Shown in pieces: positions 27,159 through 39,260 of a stretch of 64,000 nt of DNA. The position numbers were made by a program, and so were the translations under genes. Positions within the stretch are counted from its first letter, which is position 1, and each line of letters starts with the position of its first letter. Under the pieces are notes generated by a model that was not told the origin of the DNA, searched no databases, and saw only the letters and a program-made list of their open reading frames with translations. Source of the stretch: Amoebidium appalachense (Eukaryota > Ichthyosporea); NCBI GenBank assembly GCA_963693365.1, contig CAVNZM010000001.1, positions 2,170,001 through 2,234,000 of the forward strand, read 5' to 3'.

Positions 27159-29649
27159 CTGTGGGGGGTGGGGTGGTCGAGGTAGCAGTGGTGTCGGGGG
27201 TCGGAAGGGTTGATGGAATGTCGGACGGGAGATAAGCTGATTCGTCGAAAATCACATCACGGAAGAGGCCGACACGATGGGTGGTGGCATTGAAGATCCG
27301 GTGGCAGTGTGATTGAAGATCATAGCCGATATACATGCCGAGTTTGACGGTGGGGGCCAGCTTGTTCCGTTTAGAGGCTGGCACGTGAGTGTAGGCAGGG
27401 CAACCGAACACTTTGAGCTCGGAGATGTCGGGCTTGACACCGTAGAAAACCTCGAATGGTGTACGACCATTGGCAGTCGTGGACGGGGTGACGTTGATGA
27501 TGTAGGCGGCATGTTGGAGGGCCTCAGCCCACAGTTTGGGGGACAGAGACTGATCTTGGACTTGATGGAGGAGGCAACGGACAATCTCTTGGAGGAACCG
27601 CATACGTCGTTCAACATAGCCGTTCAGTTGAGGGCAGTCCACCGGAGCATAGCTGGCCTTGATGCCCTGGGAGAGGCAAAAAGCACGGGTATCCTTGGAG
27701 GTGAACTCAGAGCCGGAGTCGAAGTGGTAAACACCAACTTTGGAGGGGGCATGGGTGGCAACGAGGTTGGTGTGAGCTGTGAGAATATCCAGGGTGGTGG
27801 TACGGTCGGCCATCGGGTAGATCTTGACGAGGCCAGAGGCACGGCAGACAGTGACGAGAGCAACCTTGGAACCTCCGTACGATGTTGTGGTAGGCTCAAA
27901 AAAATCCCAATGCCATTCATGACCGGGGATGTTGGAGTGAGGACGGTCACCCCTGAACGGAGCCTTGGTGGTCTTACCCATAATGCAGCCATGACAATCA
28001 GGAACATCACAGTCGAGGACAGAGGAGGGGAGACCAATAACAAGGTCGTGTTTCACCATGTCCTTGATGCTGGTCATAGCTCGGTGCCCCAGACGATGGT
28101 GCCAGATGGATGGGTTAACACTGGTAGTGGCAGCCAGAGCCACAGGACGAGTGGGTGGTTGAATGGTGTAGTCCTTGAAGTAATACAGACCGTTGTGTAG
28201 ACGGAGGTTGACGAGATGACGGCCGGTGAGTCGGTCGAAGAGGAATGACGGAGTGGAGGCATCGTTCAAATCACCCTTGATGTATTCGGCAGCAGCTTGG
28301 GATGTTGAAATGAGGAAGGCTTGGCCAGACGGGGTGTAGTAGGCTTCAATGGTTAGGGTGGTAGTGCCATGGTCGGTGGTGGTGTTGATGACGATATGGC
28401 CGGTGTGAGTGGCCAAGACGGGGGTGCCATTGAAGGCAGCAACGGGAGTCGGTGTCGGAAGGGGAGTGAGGTCATGGAAGAACTCACGGGTGGGGCAAAC
28501 AGTCATGTTGCACCCGGAATCCCAGGCAGGGTCGGAGGACACGGGGACGGAGCTAGCATTGTATGCCGAGAAAGCAAAGGAGACAGATTTCTCACTGCCT
28601 TGACGGGAACGGTTGTGTCTGGACATACGGCATTTCGGCTCAGGGCAATCGATGATCGTGTGATCAGGCTCGTGGCAGTAGGAGCATTCTTTCACGGACG
28701 GGGTGTTAGAACGAGCCGGGGAATCAGAACGACGGGAACCCGAGAAACGGGAACGACTGGGGGAACGAGACGTGGACCGGAAGGCAGGCCGGTGGGGGGA
28801 ACGGGATCGGGTGTGCTGACGGGAGAGACGAGTTCGGAGGTCCGTGCCAGAGGTACGGTCAAGTCGGGTGCGTAAGTCACGGCGAGGAAGATCACGGGGG
28901 GGAGCACTGGCATTTAATGCCATGCTGGACTTGGAGGCACGGTGGGCACGGTTGTTCCGGAGTTGCATCTTGAGGTCTTGACGTAACTCGATGCCCTTGA
29001 CGTGGTTATGGAGGGACTCGAAGTCGGGGAATAGCTTATCACCGAAGTGATAGTCTTCGATAAGACGATTGAACTCAGGGGTGAGGTCGTCTCTGGTGGT
29101 GAGTTCATTGAAGAACTTCTCAGCTAGACGAGTGAAGTGAATGGACTCATCTTGGAGAGACTGGAGCTGGTTCACGATGGTCTGCAGACGGCTCAGGTAG
29201 GTGGTGAATGATTCACCGGGCTGAAGGGCACAGGCATCCCACTGACGGTGAAGGATGCGGATCTGATCGGGTTTGCCTTGGAGATAGTGTTGACGGAATT
29301 TCCACATGGCCCGTTCAGGGTCCATGCCAATACGGTACTGGGCAACGGTGGTGAGGACGGAAGGGTCGATGTTCTGTATCATATGGAGCAGGAGGCAATT
29401 GCGGGCCTCTTTGAGTTCCGCGGTAGTGCCGTAGCCATAGAAGGGGGGTTCACCGTCAACCGCAACGGTGGTAGGGGGGACGTAGTTGTCAGCAAGGACA
29501 ACATCCACGAGTCGGACACCTTTAGTGCCGGTCATCATGCCGAGAAAAATGATTTCCCATTGAAAATAGGTAGTTTTGCTATCGGGACCAGTCTTCCCTT
29601 CACCTTTCCACATGGTGATTTTGTTTACGCCAGTTTTGTTTGGATCCAT
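26755..29649 (-). CDS. gag-pol: Copia Gag-protease-integrase polyprotein
   Basis: ATG at 29649 (MDPNKTGVNK). Gag (UBN2/retrotran_gag type) fills the first ~300 residues. An Arg/Ser-rich stretch leads to a CCHC knuckle CSYCHEPDHTIIDC at about 320. The aspartic protease motif AWDSGC lies at about 375. The GAG-pre-integrase zinc region HHRLGH ... CHGC starts at about 527. The integrase core has HWDFFEP at about 578, the second Asp in YHFDSGSEF at about 640, and the Glu in NGYVERRMRF at about 680. The frame then runs out of register in the proline-rich linker and stops at 26755; its last ~60-70 residues are probably out of frame. Confidence 0.94.
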   Translation of the reverse strand: MDPNKTGVNKITMWKGEGKTGPDSKTTYFQWEIIFLGMMTGTKGVRLVDVVLADNYVPPTTVAVDGEPPFYGYGTTAELKEARNCLLLHMIQNIDPSVLTTVAQYRIGMDPERAMWKFRQHYLQGKPDQIRILHRQWDACALQPGESFTTYLSRLQTIVNQLQSLQDESIHFTRLAEKFFNELTTRDDLTPEFNRLIEDYHFGDKLFPDFESLHNHVKGIELRQDLKMQLRNNRAHRASKSSMALNASAPPRDLPRRDLRTRLDRTSGTDLRTRLSRQHTRSRSPHRPAFRSTSRSPSRSRFSGSRRSDSPARSNTPSVKECSYCHEPDHTIIDCPEPKCRMSRHNRSRQGSEKSVSFAFSAYNASSVPVSSDPAWDSGCNMTVCPTREFFHDLTPLPTPTPVAAFNGTPVLATHTGHIVINTTTDHGTTTLTIEAYYTPSGQAFLISTSQAAAEYIKGDLNDASTPSFLFDRLTGRHLVNLRLHNGLYYFKDYTIQPPTRPVALAATTSVNPSIWHHRLGHRAMTSIKDMVKHDLVIGLPSSVLDCDVPDCHGCIMGKTTKAPFRGDRPHSNIPGHEWHWDFFEPTTTSYGGSKVALVTVCRASGLVKIYPMADRTTTLDILTAHTNLVATHAPSKVGVYHFDSGSEFTSKDTRAFCLSQGIKASYAPVDCPQLNGYVERRMRFLQEIVRCLLHQVQDQSLSPKLWAEALQHAAYIINVTPSTTANGRTPFEVFYGVKPDISELKVFGCPAYTHVPASKRNKLAPTVKLGMYIGYDLQSHCHRIFNATTHRVGLFRDVIFDESAYLPSDIPSTLPTPDTTATSTTPPPTVDTEDDVCLVYSGPPPAIVVPPTPPPTGPPAPVPVQPADPHPGPGNVTPIRPGSPDNFHSAPSSPEVAPPCTSELPSSPPTVSTYPGSCTPSFCPSPGQGWTSSHHHPASPPRSPHQHRPTTQTCPSTLFRTQW

Positions 29650-29711
29650 GATTGAAAAACGAGCGCGAGTTCTAGATGTGTGTAGGGAGCGTACAAAAGG
29701 GCTGCATAACC

Positions 29712-30649
29712 TGTTAACATAACCTGTTAACTTCTATAAGTATTTGGGATGTAAGCAGAGACACAGTGGTGCAGTGTGAAAACACCACAGACACACACAA
29801 CAACAAAACACGGAACGATCGGAGCAGTGTACACAACAGACATCAATGTTTAGACACGACTGAACTGAATTTATTCTGATCTTCGAATAAATACCTGAAA
29901 TTCCTCTAAGTCCAATCCATACATGATTTCCGACCAGTCGGAAATCAGATCCATCTCTAATAGAAACCAATCACTAAGAACCAATTGCTTTCAGAGAGAT
30001 CCGGTACGCGGAGGCGTACACGATAGGACACAGACACTAGTTAGGATCAACTCGTGTCATCATCAAGGAAGTTCTAACCTATGACATACTGCAAAGACTC
30101 AGACATATCACACTTAACCTTGATGATTGGTTAAAGCCCGGCAACACATGAAAACTAAAGTGAATTAATGAAGTCTAAACACACATGCTATTCTAAGTGT
30201 AGCCTAAGTGTGTTACCGTCCAATGAACACGTATTAAGTAACACAAATCTACCTAACATATATTAGTAGAAAAGAAATACGATTATACACATGAAGACAA
30301 GGAGAGAAAGAAAAGAAAATAAGGAAGGAGAAAGAGGAAGGAAAAGAGAGCACAGATCAACAAACAAGATAGTAATAGCATAACTATAACCAGAGATATT
30401 TATGTACACACGAACATGTACACGTCTCTCCCTGAGTGGGTGGATCCGTGTACACACATATAAATATTCTAATCGATATTACAATACACGATTAAAGCCG
30501 ATACAACACGATTACAAGTATACAAGCATATCGGAGATCGATGCTACACTTTACATAATAGGAGTGTGGCATTTACACTAAGCATATGAACTGAAACATA
30601 ACACAAACTGAGAAGATCTTACCATATGTAAATACTACGTATTACAACA
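29712..30649 (-). repeat. Copia LTR (5' LTR in element sense)
   Basis: 938 bp, matching the LTR at 23878-24815 wherever I compared it. In element sense it starts TGTTGTAATACG and ends GTTATGTTAACA; it should hold the promoter. Confidence 0.95.
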
Positions 30650-30654
30650 GCTTT

Positions 30655-31649
30655 CCATGATACAGTCCGACGAGATCCACGTGACCAATTCCACCGATTT
30701 TTGCTGGGGTATCCTTGTTGGTGCAGCTGCTAACAAACAAACGGAATCGGCTAAGCAAGTCCAGTCATTCTACTTTTCTTCTATTCGAGGAAAATATCGG
30801 GAAACACTCCTTCTATACCCGGTGCAGGGCCAGGACGCAAATTTCCTCAAGGAGGGGACCAAGAGTAGCATTCAACTAGCGGTGCGTGCGGGCTTTCTGT
30901 TTTCTTCCCATAATAATTGTCGCCGACGGAAATAGAACAAACAGCAGCTCTTTTTATGCCCTTGCTCGGGAGGCCGGGGTCGACACGAAAAAGGGCCTTC
31001 CAGTTCGTATGCCTCACCCCTTTTTGGACGGTTATCAAGGCTTTGTTTCTTCTTCACGATACCAACCACCTCTGCAAGACTATACGCAACAATTGGCTAG
31101 CCGCAACCAAATTCTATTTTCCTAATTTCTTTGACGAGAACTTTCCGGGTGGTGTTGTTCCGGGGGGCTGTGCCGATTTTAACCACTTTCGCTCCATTCA
31201 CTTTTCCCAGGTGGATCTCTTGGTCAAATTAGCCCAAAACTCACAGCCAAGGTATGCTTTCCCAGCCCATACGAGCGACAGCGCACCAATCTCGCTCTTG
31301 CTATTTTAGACGACAGCACTATTTCTGCACTCGAAGTTCTTTCCAAAACAAACCCAGCTTTCAAGGGCACACTCTCGTTTGTCCGGATACTAACCCGATG
31401 GTGGAAGATTGTGAACGTGAAAACGAAGGATAAGGGGAAGCACAAACGTGATCGATGGCAAGATCCTATTTGGAGCTCCACCGGCCGCCAGATGCAGTTC
31501 TTGCGCAATTTCTAAGTGTGTATGGAGAGTTGGAAAACACACACCGGTGGAAAGTGGACGAAGGGTGGGTGTCTTACGGAGCAGACATACACAGCGCTGG
31601 TGCACACTACTTGAGCTCAGGTACGGTTTTTCAGTCCCCCCCCCCCCCT

Positions 31650-31680
<31 letters not shown>

Positions 31681-33618
31681 TTATACAGTAGTCCTCATGC
31701 ATACTGTTTTGCAATGGCCTGCTGCAGTGTTGATCATGGTTCGAGCTCTCTCTCTCCAGCTCTCTCTCTCTCTCTCTCTCTCTCTCCCCCCCCCCCCCCC
31801 TCTCTCTCTCCCCCCCCCCCCTATCCCTCCCCCCCCTCTCTCTCACACAGACACGCGCTCTCTCCCCCCCCCCCCCCCCCCCCACACACACACAAACACC
31901 CTCCCTTCTCGCTCCCCCCCCCCCCCCCCCCCCCCCCCCTTCCCCCTCCCTCCCCTTCCCGTTTTATGCTGGGCCATTGTGTGATCGGTGGGCACCCGTG
32001 CACTACACCTTTGTGCTTCGATAAGCACGTTGGTTATGCACTCTGGGCCACCTTTTTTTTTGGGAAACTATCCTTAACACTCGGGTTTTAATTGTTTGCA
32101 GATAGCCCTTGTGGAGTATCTAAAGGACGACCTCAACTGGGTCTACGTTCTTGTGGGCAAGATTATGACCGACCACCAGTTGGAGGGTCGCTTTGGACAC
32201 TACAGGGAAATGAACGGAGGCAATTACCACATTTCCACCCGCCAGATAACCTCTTCCCTCCACCCTTGTTCTCCCCCTCCCCCCCCCCCCCTTTCCTCCT
32301 CCCCCCACTCCTTTTTTTCTGAGACAATTTTTCAGAGTCCCTCCCCCTCCCCCTCGTTCCCAACCAACACCACCAACACCACCACCATCCACCCCCCCAC
32401 CCCCCACCCCCCCCCCCCCCCCCTTTTCCCCCTACTCTCCCCCCCCCCCCCCCCCCCCCCTTCTTTTTTTTTCGGATCCTAGAAGGCTTACCCCCACCTT
32501 CCTTCTTTAAACACCAATTGCCAAAAGAAGTAATCCTCCCCCCCCCCCCCCCTCCCTTTTCCACCTCCATTTCCCAGATCCCCTCCTTACCGACACAAGG
32601 ATTGCATTAACTTGCAAACACCCAAATCAGCCGGCTGCAGCTGGCAACTATTTATGGTCTGTGCGGTGCTCTTCATCTGCACAGTTGTGAATCAGGATAA
32701 TGCCAAGCTAACGGAAGGTGTGATATTGAACAGGTGCTTGAGTCTGAGCGGCGCATCCGGCTCATCAACCTCTTCACGTTCCGCCGGGGCACGGGCAAGG
32801 CCGTGGGCATTAGCACTCTCAAGCAGGCCGTCAAGTTCAACGAGACTGCCCTGCTGGCCAAGCCTGCCATGGAACTGGACGTTCTGCTGCAGCTCTTCAA
32901 GAGCATTGGCGCTCTGTTGGCTGCCATCACCGTCCCCAACAAGAGCGTGGTCGTCTTTCTCGCCGGCTACGCCTGCTTCAAGACGGGGCGGGGCTGCAGC
33001 TGCAAGCAGTCACGGTGCCGTGGGCGCTTGTTCAGCAGCCGCCGCCTGGTGGTGGAGATCCCAGCCAGCGCCAGAGCCCAGCTTGGGCCGGATGTCATCG
33101 ACACGTCATACCTGGAGGCCATCGACCGTGGGGGGCTTTCTACTCCCTCCTACGCGGCCTATGTGGTCGCGGAGACCACTGTGCGCGTGATGGAGTGCCT
33201 CACCAGCAAGGAGCTGGAGGGCAAGTTTCTGCACGCCGGCTCCCACCGCCTACTGGTTCACACGCTCGCGGTTCAGCACGCCAAGAGCCGGCCGGTGACA
33301 GAGACAATTCGAGGCATTACTTGTGAGGAGTGCAGGGAGGACACGGCGCAGTACCTCGACGGCATCGCCATGAGAATGACCAACATTTTGCTCAACAACT
33401 ACACCAAGGAACGCAACGCGAAAAAGAAAGCACCAACCAACAAGCCAAACCGGGAAACCAAGAAATACGAGGGTCACGGTGCATCAACCGGTTTATTGGC
33501 GGCGCACGACGCGGACGACGGCCCCAGCGCCAGCGACGACGTGGAGGCTGTGCTCGAGGAGGAGGACTTCGACGTTTTCTCGTTTTTGAACGACGACGCA
33601 CTGGGTTGCGTTGTGTGA
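30655..33618 (+). pseudogene. P-like transposase, catalytic core and C-terminal part
   Basis: Resumes after the Copia insertion. SDEIHVTNSTDF contains the presumed first catalytic Asp. VADGNRTNSSSFYAL (about 30905), then LLHDTNHLCKTIRNNW (about 31060) is the characteristic P/THAP9 block. LTEQTYTALVHTT lies near 31575. An exon from 32102 carries LEGRFGHYREMNGGNY, and the last exon (from about 32731 after the acceptor TTGAACAG) carries VLESERRIRL, FLAGYACFKTGRGCSC and DRGGLSTPS, ending at 33618 with an acidic tail. Frame changes occur near 30880, 31025 and 31250, and no GT donor follows the MNGGNY exon where expected. The C-terminal exon is intact over about 290 codons. This is a degraded or error-containing copy of a spliced transposase gene. 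Confidence 0.85.
31637..32560. repeat. C-rich and CT tracts in transposase introns
   Basis: C runs at 31637-31678, 31789-31800, 31865-31883 and 31914-31939 with CT repeats between, in the intron before exon 32102. A second C-rich block at 32272-32460 and 32536-32553 lies in the following intron. Confidence 0.85.
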
Positions 33619-33786
33619 GACTTAGGCAGTTATAGGCAGTGATGATTGCGTCTGGTAGTTTAGCGTAATGTTTGCACAAGTTTTGCACTAAAATTAGTCT
33701 GATGTAGGAGACCCCGGAGAGGCACGTAAGATTTCAGTTTTTGATTACCCTACTCTTTATACGTAATCTAGCGTATTAGTCTATTG

Positions 33787-33822
33787 CGTGCCTCGGCCCG
33801 GTGTGCTATTTAGGAGGCCTTG
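33787..33822 (-). repeat. Right TIR of the P-like transposon
   Basis: Plus strand ends CTATTTAGGAGGCCTTG, followed by the target duplication CCCCATGC. Confidence 0.93.
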
Positions 33823-34049
33823 CCCCATGCCCAAGACGCTGACCCGAACTGTGGCCGGTGACTCGGATTGGTCTCCCACTTGAACGTTGGGCCGGGATGC
33901 CCAAGCGGGGCGCCGTCGACGTCAGAGGGCCGGTGCTGTTCATGACGTCATGTCTTGCGGCCGGATGATAACAAATTGGTGGTTCTGCTTGACGTGGTCT
34001 GGGGTGATGACTTGTACTACGGGACGGCCAGACCGGTGGACCGTTGTTG

Positions 34050-34138
34050 AGGCAGAACAAAAATCGGAAGTAACCAGGATCGATCCTGCGACTTTGAGCT
34101 TGACACGCAGAGATCTTACCATTGCACCAACCCGCCCC
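34050..34138 (-). ncRNA. tRNA-like pol III unit (decayed tRNA or SINE head)
   Basis: On the minus strand a perfect box A consensus TGGTGCAATGG (34119-34129) is followed 32 nt later by a box B-like GGATCGATCC (34077-34086), then TTTTT (about 34058-34062) about 15 nt further, which could terminate pol III. The acceptor ends do not pair and the T arm is poor, so it is not a functional tRNA as read. It lies about 220 bp outside the P-like element. Confidence 0.4.
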
Positions 34139-35800
34139 CCAGCCTCTATTATCTGCCAGATGCTTTTGTTGTGGATCCCGGGAAGTCACAGCCTTTGCTC
34201 CCCTCCTCCCCCCCCCCCCCCTCCCCCCCCTCCCCCCATGTTATATTAATATTCCTCCTCCCTAATCCTAATTTTTTTCAAAAAATCTAGACGCTAGAAT
34301 CTTATAGATGAATTATCATAATTGTGAACCACCCCTGAAGTGGCAGGGGGGGGGGGGGGGGAGGGGGGAGGGAGATGACTCCACGTTGAACAGCTAGCGG
34401 CAGTGGTTTACTGTACGTACTGTGAAATTCAATCGGATACACAGCTTCACATCTTTTCCGCTTAACCTGCTCATACCAGCGGCGGCAAATTCTCCCTAAA
34501 TAGTAGTCAAGGCTTCAGAAACTGTTCAGAAACAGATACAAAAGTCACCCGTTGAAATTGGATTATGAAGTTCCCCAAACCAACATAGAAACGTATGTAC
34601 AACGTACTATGTCGGTCGAAATCTGATCTTGCCTGATTGGTTGACAGCGACCAATGAGAATCTCCAGAAGCATAATAAAATTTTTGAGCGAGATACAGCA
34701 CCACACATTATTAAAGCCATACACACACACACACAGGAGGGGCAGCCACCCAATCGATGTCCCAAACGCAGACCGTGTAAAAACCAAACCCTGGATAAAG
34801 CCATCGGCACGTGTGGACATAACCAAACAAGAGGTGAGACTGAAACAGGCGCAACCCCGGGCCCCCATTGTCCTTGCGTACCTATTGCCAGGAAAGCCGG
34901 ATTTAAAAACCGGGGGGGGGGGGGGGGGGGGGGGAGGGGAGGGGGGGGGGGGGGGGAGGGGGGGAGGGGGCTGGGTTGGGGTGGGGGGGGGGGGGGGGGG
35001 GAGGGGAGGGAGGGAGAGGGGGGAGAGGGGGGAGGGGGTTTCCACATATTAGTATTCTGCTAAAGGAAGTCAGGGCAGGAAATTACACTGTTTTCGGAAA
35101 GTACCATTAAAGCCTGGGACTTAGTTCCACCTGAGTTGGAGGTTTGGGAAGTAAATAAAAAGAAAAGCCCCCCCTTACCCCCCCCCCCCCCCTCCCCCCT
35201 CCCCTTCTCCCCCACCGCCCGAAGCTGGGGGTTTTTTCTGGGAAAACGTTGGAACTTGCAATAACGCAAAAAGTTATCTCAACACCGCATTTATCACATG
35301 ACCAGTCACGGACAGGGCATATGGAAAATGCAGGTTAGGTTATCCGCTCAATATCAAATTATGTCTGCTTTCTGGACTTGTTGCCTTTTGTATTGCATTC
35401 AATCTACAAATTTATAGAGATATATAGTTCAACAGATGGCATTAATATTGCCAACGGTGAGGCTCGAAAGGAGCAGCCAACATAGTAAATTGCCCTCAAA
35501 CATAAGGCACTCAAAGTTTGTTGGGAATACTATGACAGGATATTTTATATTATAGTATTATAAACGCAAGATTATGATATTGCCAATGAATCATACGGGG
35601 GGTCCGGGGGGCAAGGCCCCCCAGCTCCGGATAGGTATACATACATCGGCCGGATAGTAAAAGGAAGTAATACCTCCGGGCAAAAATAGGCGGCGATCCA
35701 CCAGGTGCCAAAATACAGTAATCCTAAAATGTAATTTCTAATATCCCTGACGGACTCCGTACGGAATAAACTTGCTCCAAAAAAGACTGAATAGAACGAC
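34139..35800. other. Intergenic with poly-C/poly-G blocks
   Basis: C run 34207-34237, G run 34347-34363, a large G block 34913-35037 and a C block 35167-35205. Around 35596-35632 there is a GC-rich inverted repeat (GGGGGGCAAGGCCCCCC). No gene. Confidence 0.55.
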
Positions 35801-35814
35801 TTTTTGTTAGTTTA

Positions 35815-36335
35815 TATTTTTGCAGAGAAATTCTGCTTTTACGACAGTATCTTTGCTTTAACGCTTAGCAGCTGCAGAATAATTCCTCTTTTGCTGAGTC
35901 TTTTTTTTTTGTGCAGTTACAGCTTTAATCAAATGGTCTGATTCTGCGTAATAACTCTGCTATTGCTGTATTATCTTGCTTCTAGCAGATAACTTGTGCA
36001 TTTTGCAGAAGAATGCTGCTTTTAGCAGAAAAGTGCCGCTTTTAGCAGAATAATTTTGCTTTTGCGGAATGATTCAAGTTTTAGCAGAAAAGTGCCGCTT
36101 TTAGCAGAATAATTTTGCTTTTGCAGAATGATTCAAGTTTTGCGGAATAACTATGCTTTTGTTGGGTAGCAGGAATATTCTGCTTTTAGCAGAAGATATT
36201 GCTTTAAGCGGAAAAAGGCTGCTTTTAGCAGTATGATTCCGCTTTTTTGAGAACAATTCGGGTTTTCCGCAGTATAAGATCGGCTCTTTGTAGGCTGGTT
36301 CTGCTCCAAGCACTTTGATTCAGTGCCGATGGTAT
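35815..36335. repeat. Palindromic satellite block (GCTTTTAGCAGAATAATTCT-type), related to the 49.8-kb TIR element
   Basis: More than 20 imperfect copies of a ~20-bp unit containing GCAGAATNATTCTGC-like palindromes. The right edge (about 36306-36336) reads CAAGCACTTTGATTCAGTGCCGATGG, recognisably the same terminal sequence as the right TIR of the element at 49791-50196. The left edge is diverged (AAACTTGCTCC at about 35770). Probably an older copy of the same element family. Confidence 0.6.
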
Positions 36336-36339
36336 TGGT

Positions 36340-36604
36340 CTCCCCCCCCCCCCCCCCCCCCCCTCCCCCCCCCCCCCCCCTCCCACCCACCCGCCCACCC
36401 ACCCACCCACCCACCCACCCACCCACCCAACCTTCCTCCGACCGTCCCTCTCATTCTCCGTCCTCCCACTCCCTGTCTTCTATCTAGCGCATGCCGCGAA
36501 AGCACGCATCACCACTAATACACACACATGCAGGCACATGCTGTACATGTACATGTCACAGAACACCATGGCACAACATCAAGACCGTGGAACACACACA
36601 AACA

Positions 36605-36697
<93 letters not shown>

Positions 36698-36720
36698 ACA
36701 CACACAAACACACACACTGT
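36340..36720. repeat. Poly-C, (CCCA)n and (CA)n
   Basis: C run 36342-36380, then CCCACCCA tetranucleotide repeats to about 36429 (G-quadruplex-capable on the other strand), unique sequence, then (CA)n 36591-36693. Confidence 0.9.
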
Positions 36721-37428
36721 CCGTGACATGCGCACACACCCACACGGTGACACACACGCGCGTGCGCACACACACACACACATACACATACACACATGTG
36801 CGCGAGCGCGCGCGAAAAGAACGCGCAGCTGCAGCAGCATGACCCGGCCTATCGTCACATTATATGCAATGTGTATACGCTGTTTACACACACACACACC
36901 TCGGCGACTTAAACATATGTCCGGCCAGGGAGGGACCATATGCATGTACATGAGTGTGCCAAAGCACACACAAAAAAGATACCGTGACATAAACATTCCG
37001 GAATGATATGCTGATATGGTATTACGTGGTGGTGGCACCGGTATTGGTGGTGGTGGTGGTGGGGGGAGGAGGCATTGTCACGCGCACGTGCGCAGCAGCA
37101 TGCATGCATCCTGCAAGGTTGCGTAAGAACACTGGGGGCTGTGCATGTGCACGTGTATGGCGCACTAGCTGCAGGTTTGAATGACCCCAAAATAATACTA
37201 TGAATAAACCTTTTGAAATAAACTCTCCGGAGAGGCATGAAACTGATTGTATTTAAATGCAGGAATACTTATTGTAGAAATGATTCAGGCTAAGTTGGAA
37301 GTGCAAAACATTCTGAAGGAAAAAATGATTGAATATAGTAACGTCATATTCACCAAGCTGCCTCCTGCTCTTTTGTCAAAAACCAACAAGAGTTTTTACA
37401 TGAATACACATGTTAACTTTCCACTTCA
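36721..37428. other. Intergenic, no gene recognised
   Basis: Mixed CA-rich and unique sequence. Holds GGTGGTGGTGG repeats (37026-37072) and an ACGTGCGC-rich patch. A 62-codon run of ordinary amino acids ending at the GT repeat (37247-37431) has no recognisable motif. Confidence 0.45.
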
Positions 37429-37625
<197 letters not shown>

Positions 37626-37898
37626 TGTTTTTTAGGGGGAGATGGGAGGGGGTGGGGGGGGAGATTACCGTGTTAGGTAATGTGCATGAAACTAGTAGTG
37701 TATTTCAGCGTCTTTCATAGTCAACATCGTAACGTAGCAGTCGGAGACTACCAAAACGCGTGCTCGGCCCGGGATGATTCGAGGTATCTTCAAACGCGAT
37801 TAACTAAGTCACTGATCGATCATCACAACATGAACAAGGTTTTAGGTTACTAAAAATAACAGAGTATAGATAGTACACATCAATCCTTTTTATGTTCT

Positions 37899-38680
<782 letters not shown>

Positions 38681-38689
38681 CACCTTCAT

Positions 38690-39260
38690 GTGGTATTTTA
38701 GAATATCCTATGTATAGACGAGGAATATATAGCTGCCAAACTGTTGGAAAGCCGCGGAATTCAAAGGGTCCAAACGGATATGATCGATGCCACAATCGAT
38801 CCATGCATGGCCACCAAGCCCAGGCCCGTTGTTTCACAGTTGCGCGATCCCGAGGCCGGCCGGCCCAGCTCCCGACCATGCGCACAAAAATGATGTTGAT
38901 GCGAGATGTTGATGTTGAAGCGTGCACGTGATGATACTGTTAGATAAAACGCTCACCCAATATTCAAAAATTAAGCAAAAATGACCTTGGTTGCTCTATA
39001 TTTTGCTCCCAAAATTTGGGAGTGCAGCCAACAAACAAGGAATGGGAGCTGTTGTTTGACGCTGAGAATCATTGTCATACTAGCCGGGGGCGGCGGCCCG
39101 CGGCCGGCCGCCAAGATCTGCAGAGACCATGCAGTAAAGCGCTGATTGGCTAACCAAAAACCTCCTAGACTAGTTGAAAGCCCCGGCCTGGGCGATTTAG
39201 CAATAGGGGTTTACACACTTTTTATTGCGTGGACACTGCCGGAGTATATTGTCCCCCTGA
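38690..39260. other. Intergenic, nothing recognised
   Basis: Unique sequence flanking the LINE 3' end, with a GC-rich patch GGGGGCGGCGGCCCGCGGCC near 39085. Confidence 0.4.

Larger units (their letters stand above)
23878..30649 (-). mobile_element. Full-length Ty1/Copia-type LTR retrotransposon, recent insertion
   Basis: 6772 bp. LTRs of 938 bp at each end appear identical, start TG and end CA in either orientation, and are flanked by an exact 5-bp target duplication GCTTT (23873-23877 and 30650-30654). Internal order on the minus strand is gag, protease, integrase, RT, RNase H, which is the Copia order. A purine-rich AAGTGGGGA lies just before the downstream LTR in element sense (24816-24824). 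The sequence after the upstream LTR starts GGTTATGCAGCCC; its tRNA primer is not identified. The insertion disrupts the P-like transposase just before its first catalytic block. Confidence 0.96.
22060..33822 (+). mobile_element. P-element-like DNA transposon (THAP transposase), interrupted by a Copia element
   Basis: 36-bp terminal inverted repeats at 22060-22095 and 33787-33822, identical but for one base, begin CA and end TG. An exact 8-bp target duplication CCCCATGC lies at 22052-22059 and 33823-33830. A 13-bp subterminal inverted repeat AAGAGTAGGGTAA lies 66 bp in from the left end (22126-22138) and 65 bp in from the right (33745-33757), echoing the internal repeats of Drosophila P. It encodes a THAP-type transposase in several exons. 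Without the 6772-bp Copia insertion and its 5-bp duplication the element would be about 5.0 kb. Confidence 0.92.

Noticed and set aside
27313-28200. 295-codon plus-strand frame, and other plus-strand frames within 25350-29655
   Set aside because: They lie antisense to the well-supported Copia gag-pol and have no recognisable domain.
34077-34086. Functional tRNA gene
   Set aside because: The acceptor stem does not pair and the T arm is irregular, although pol III boxes are present.
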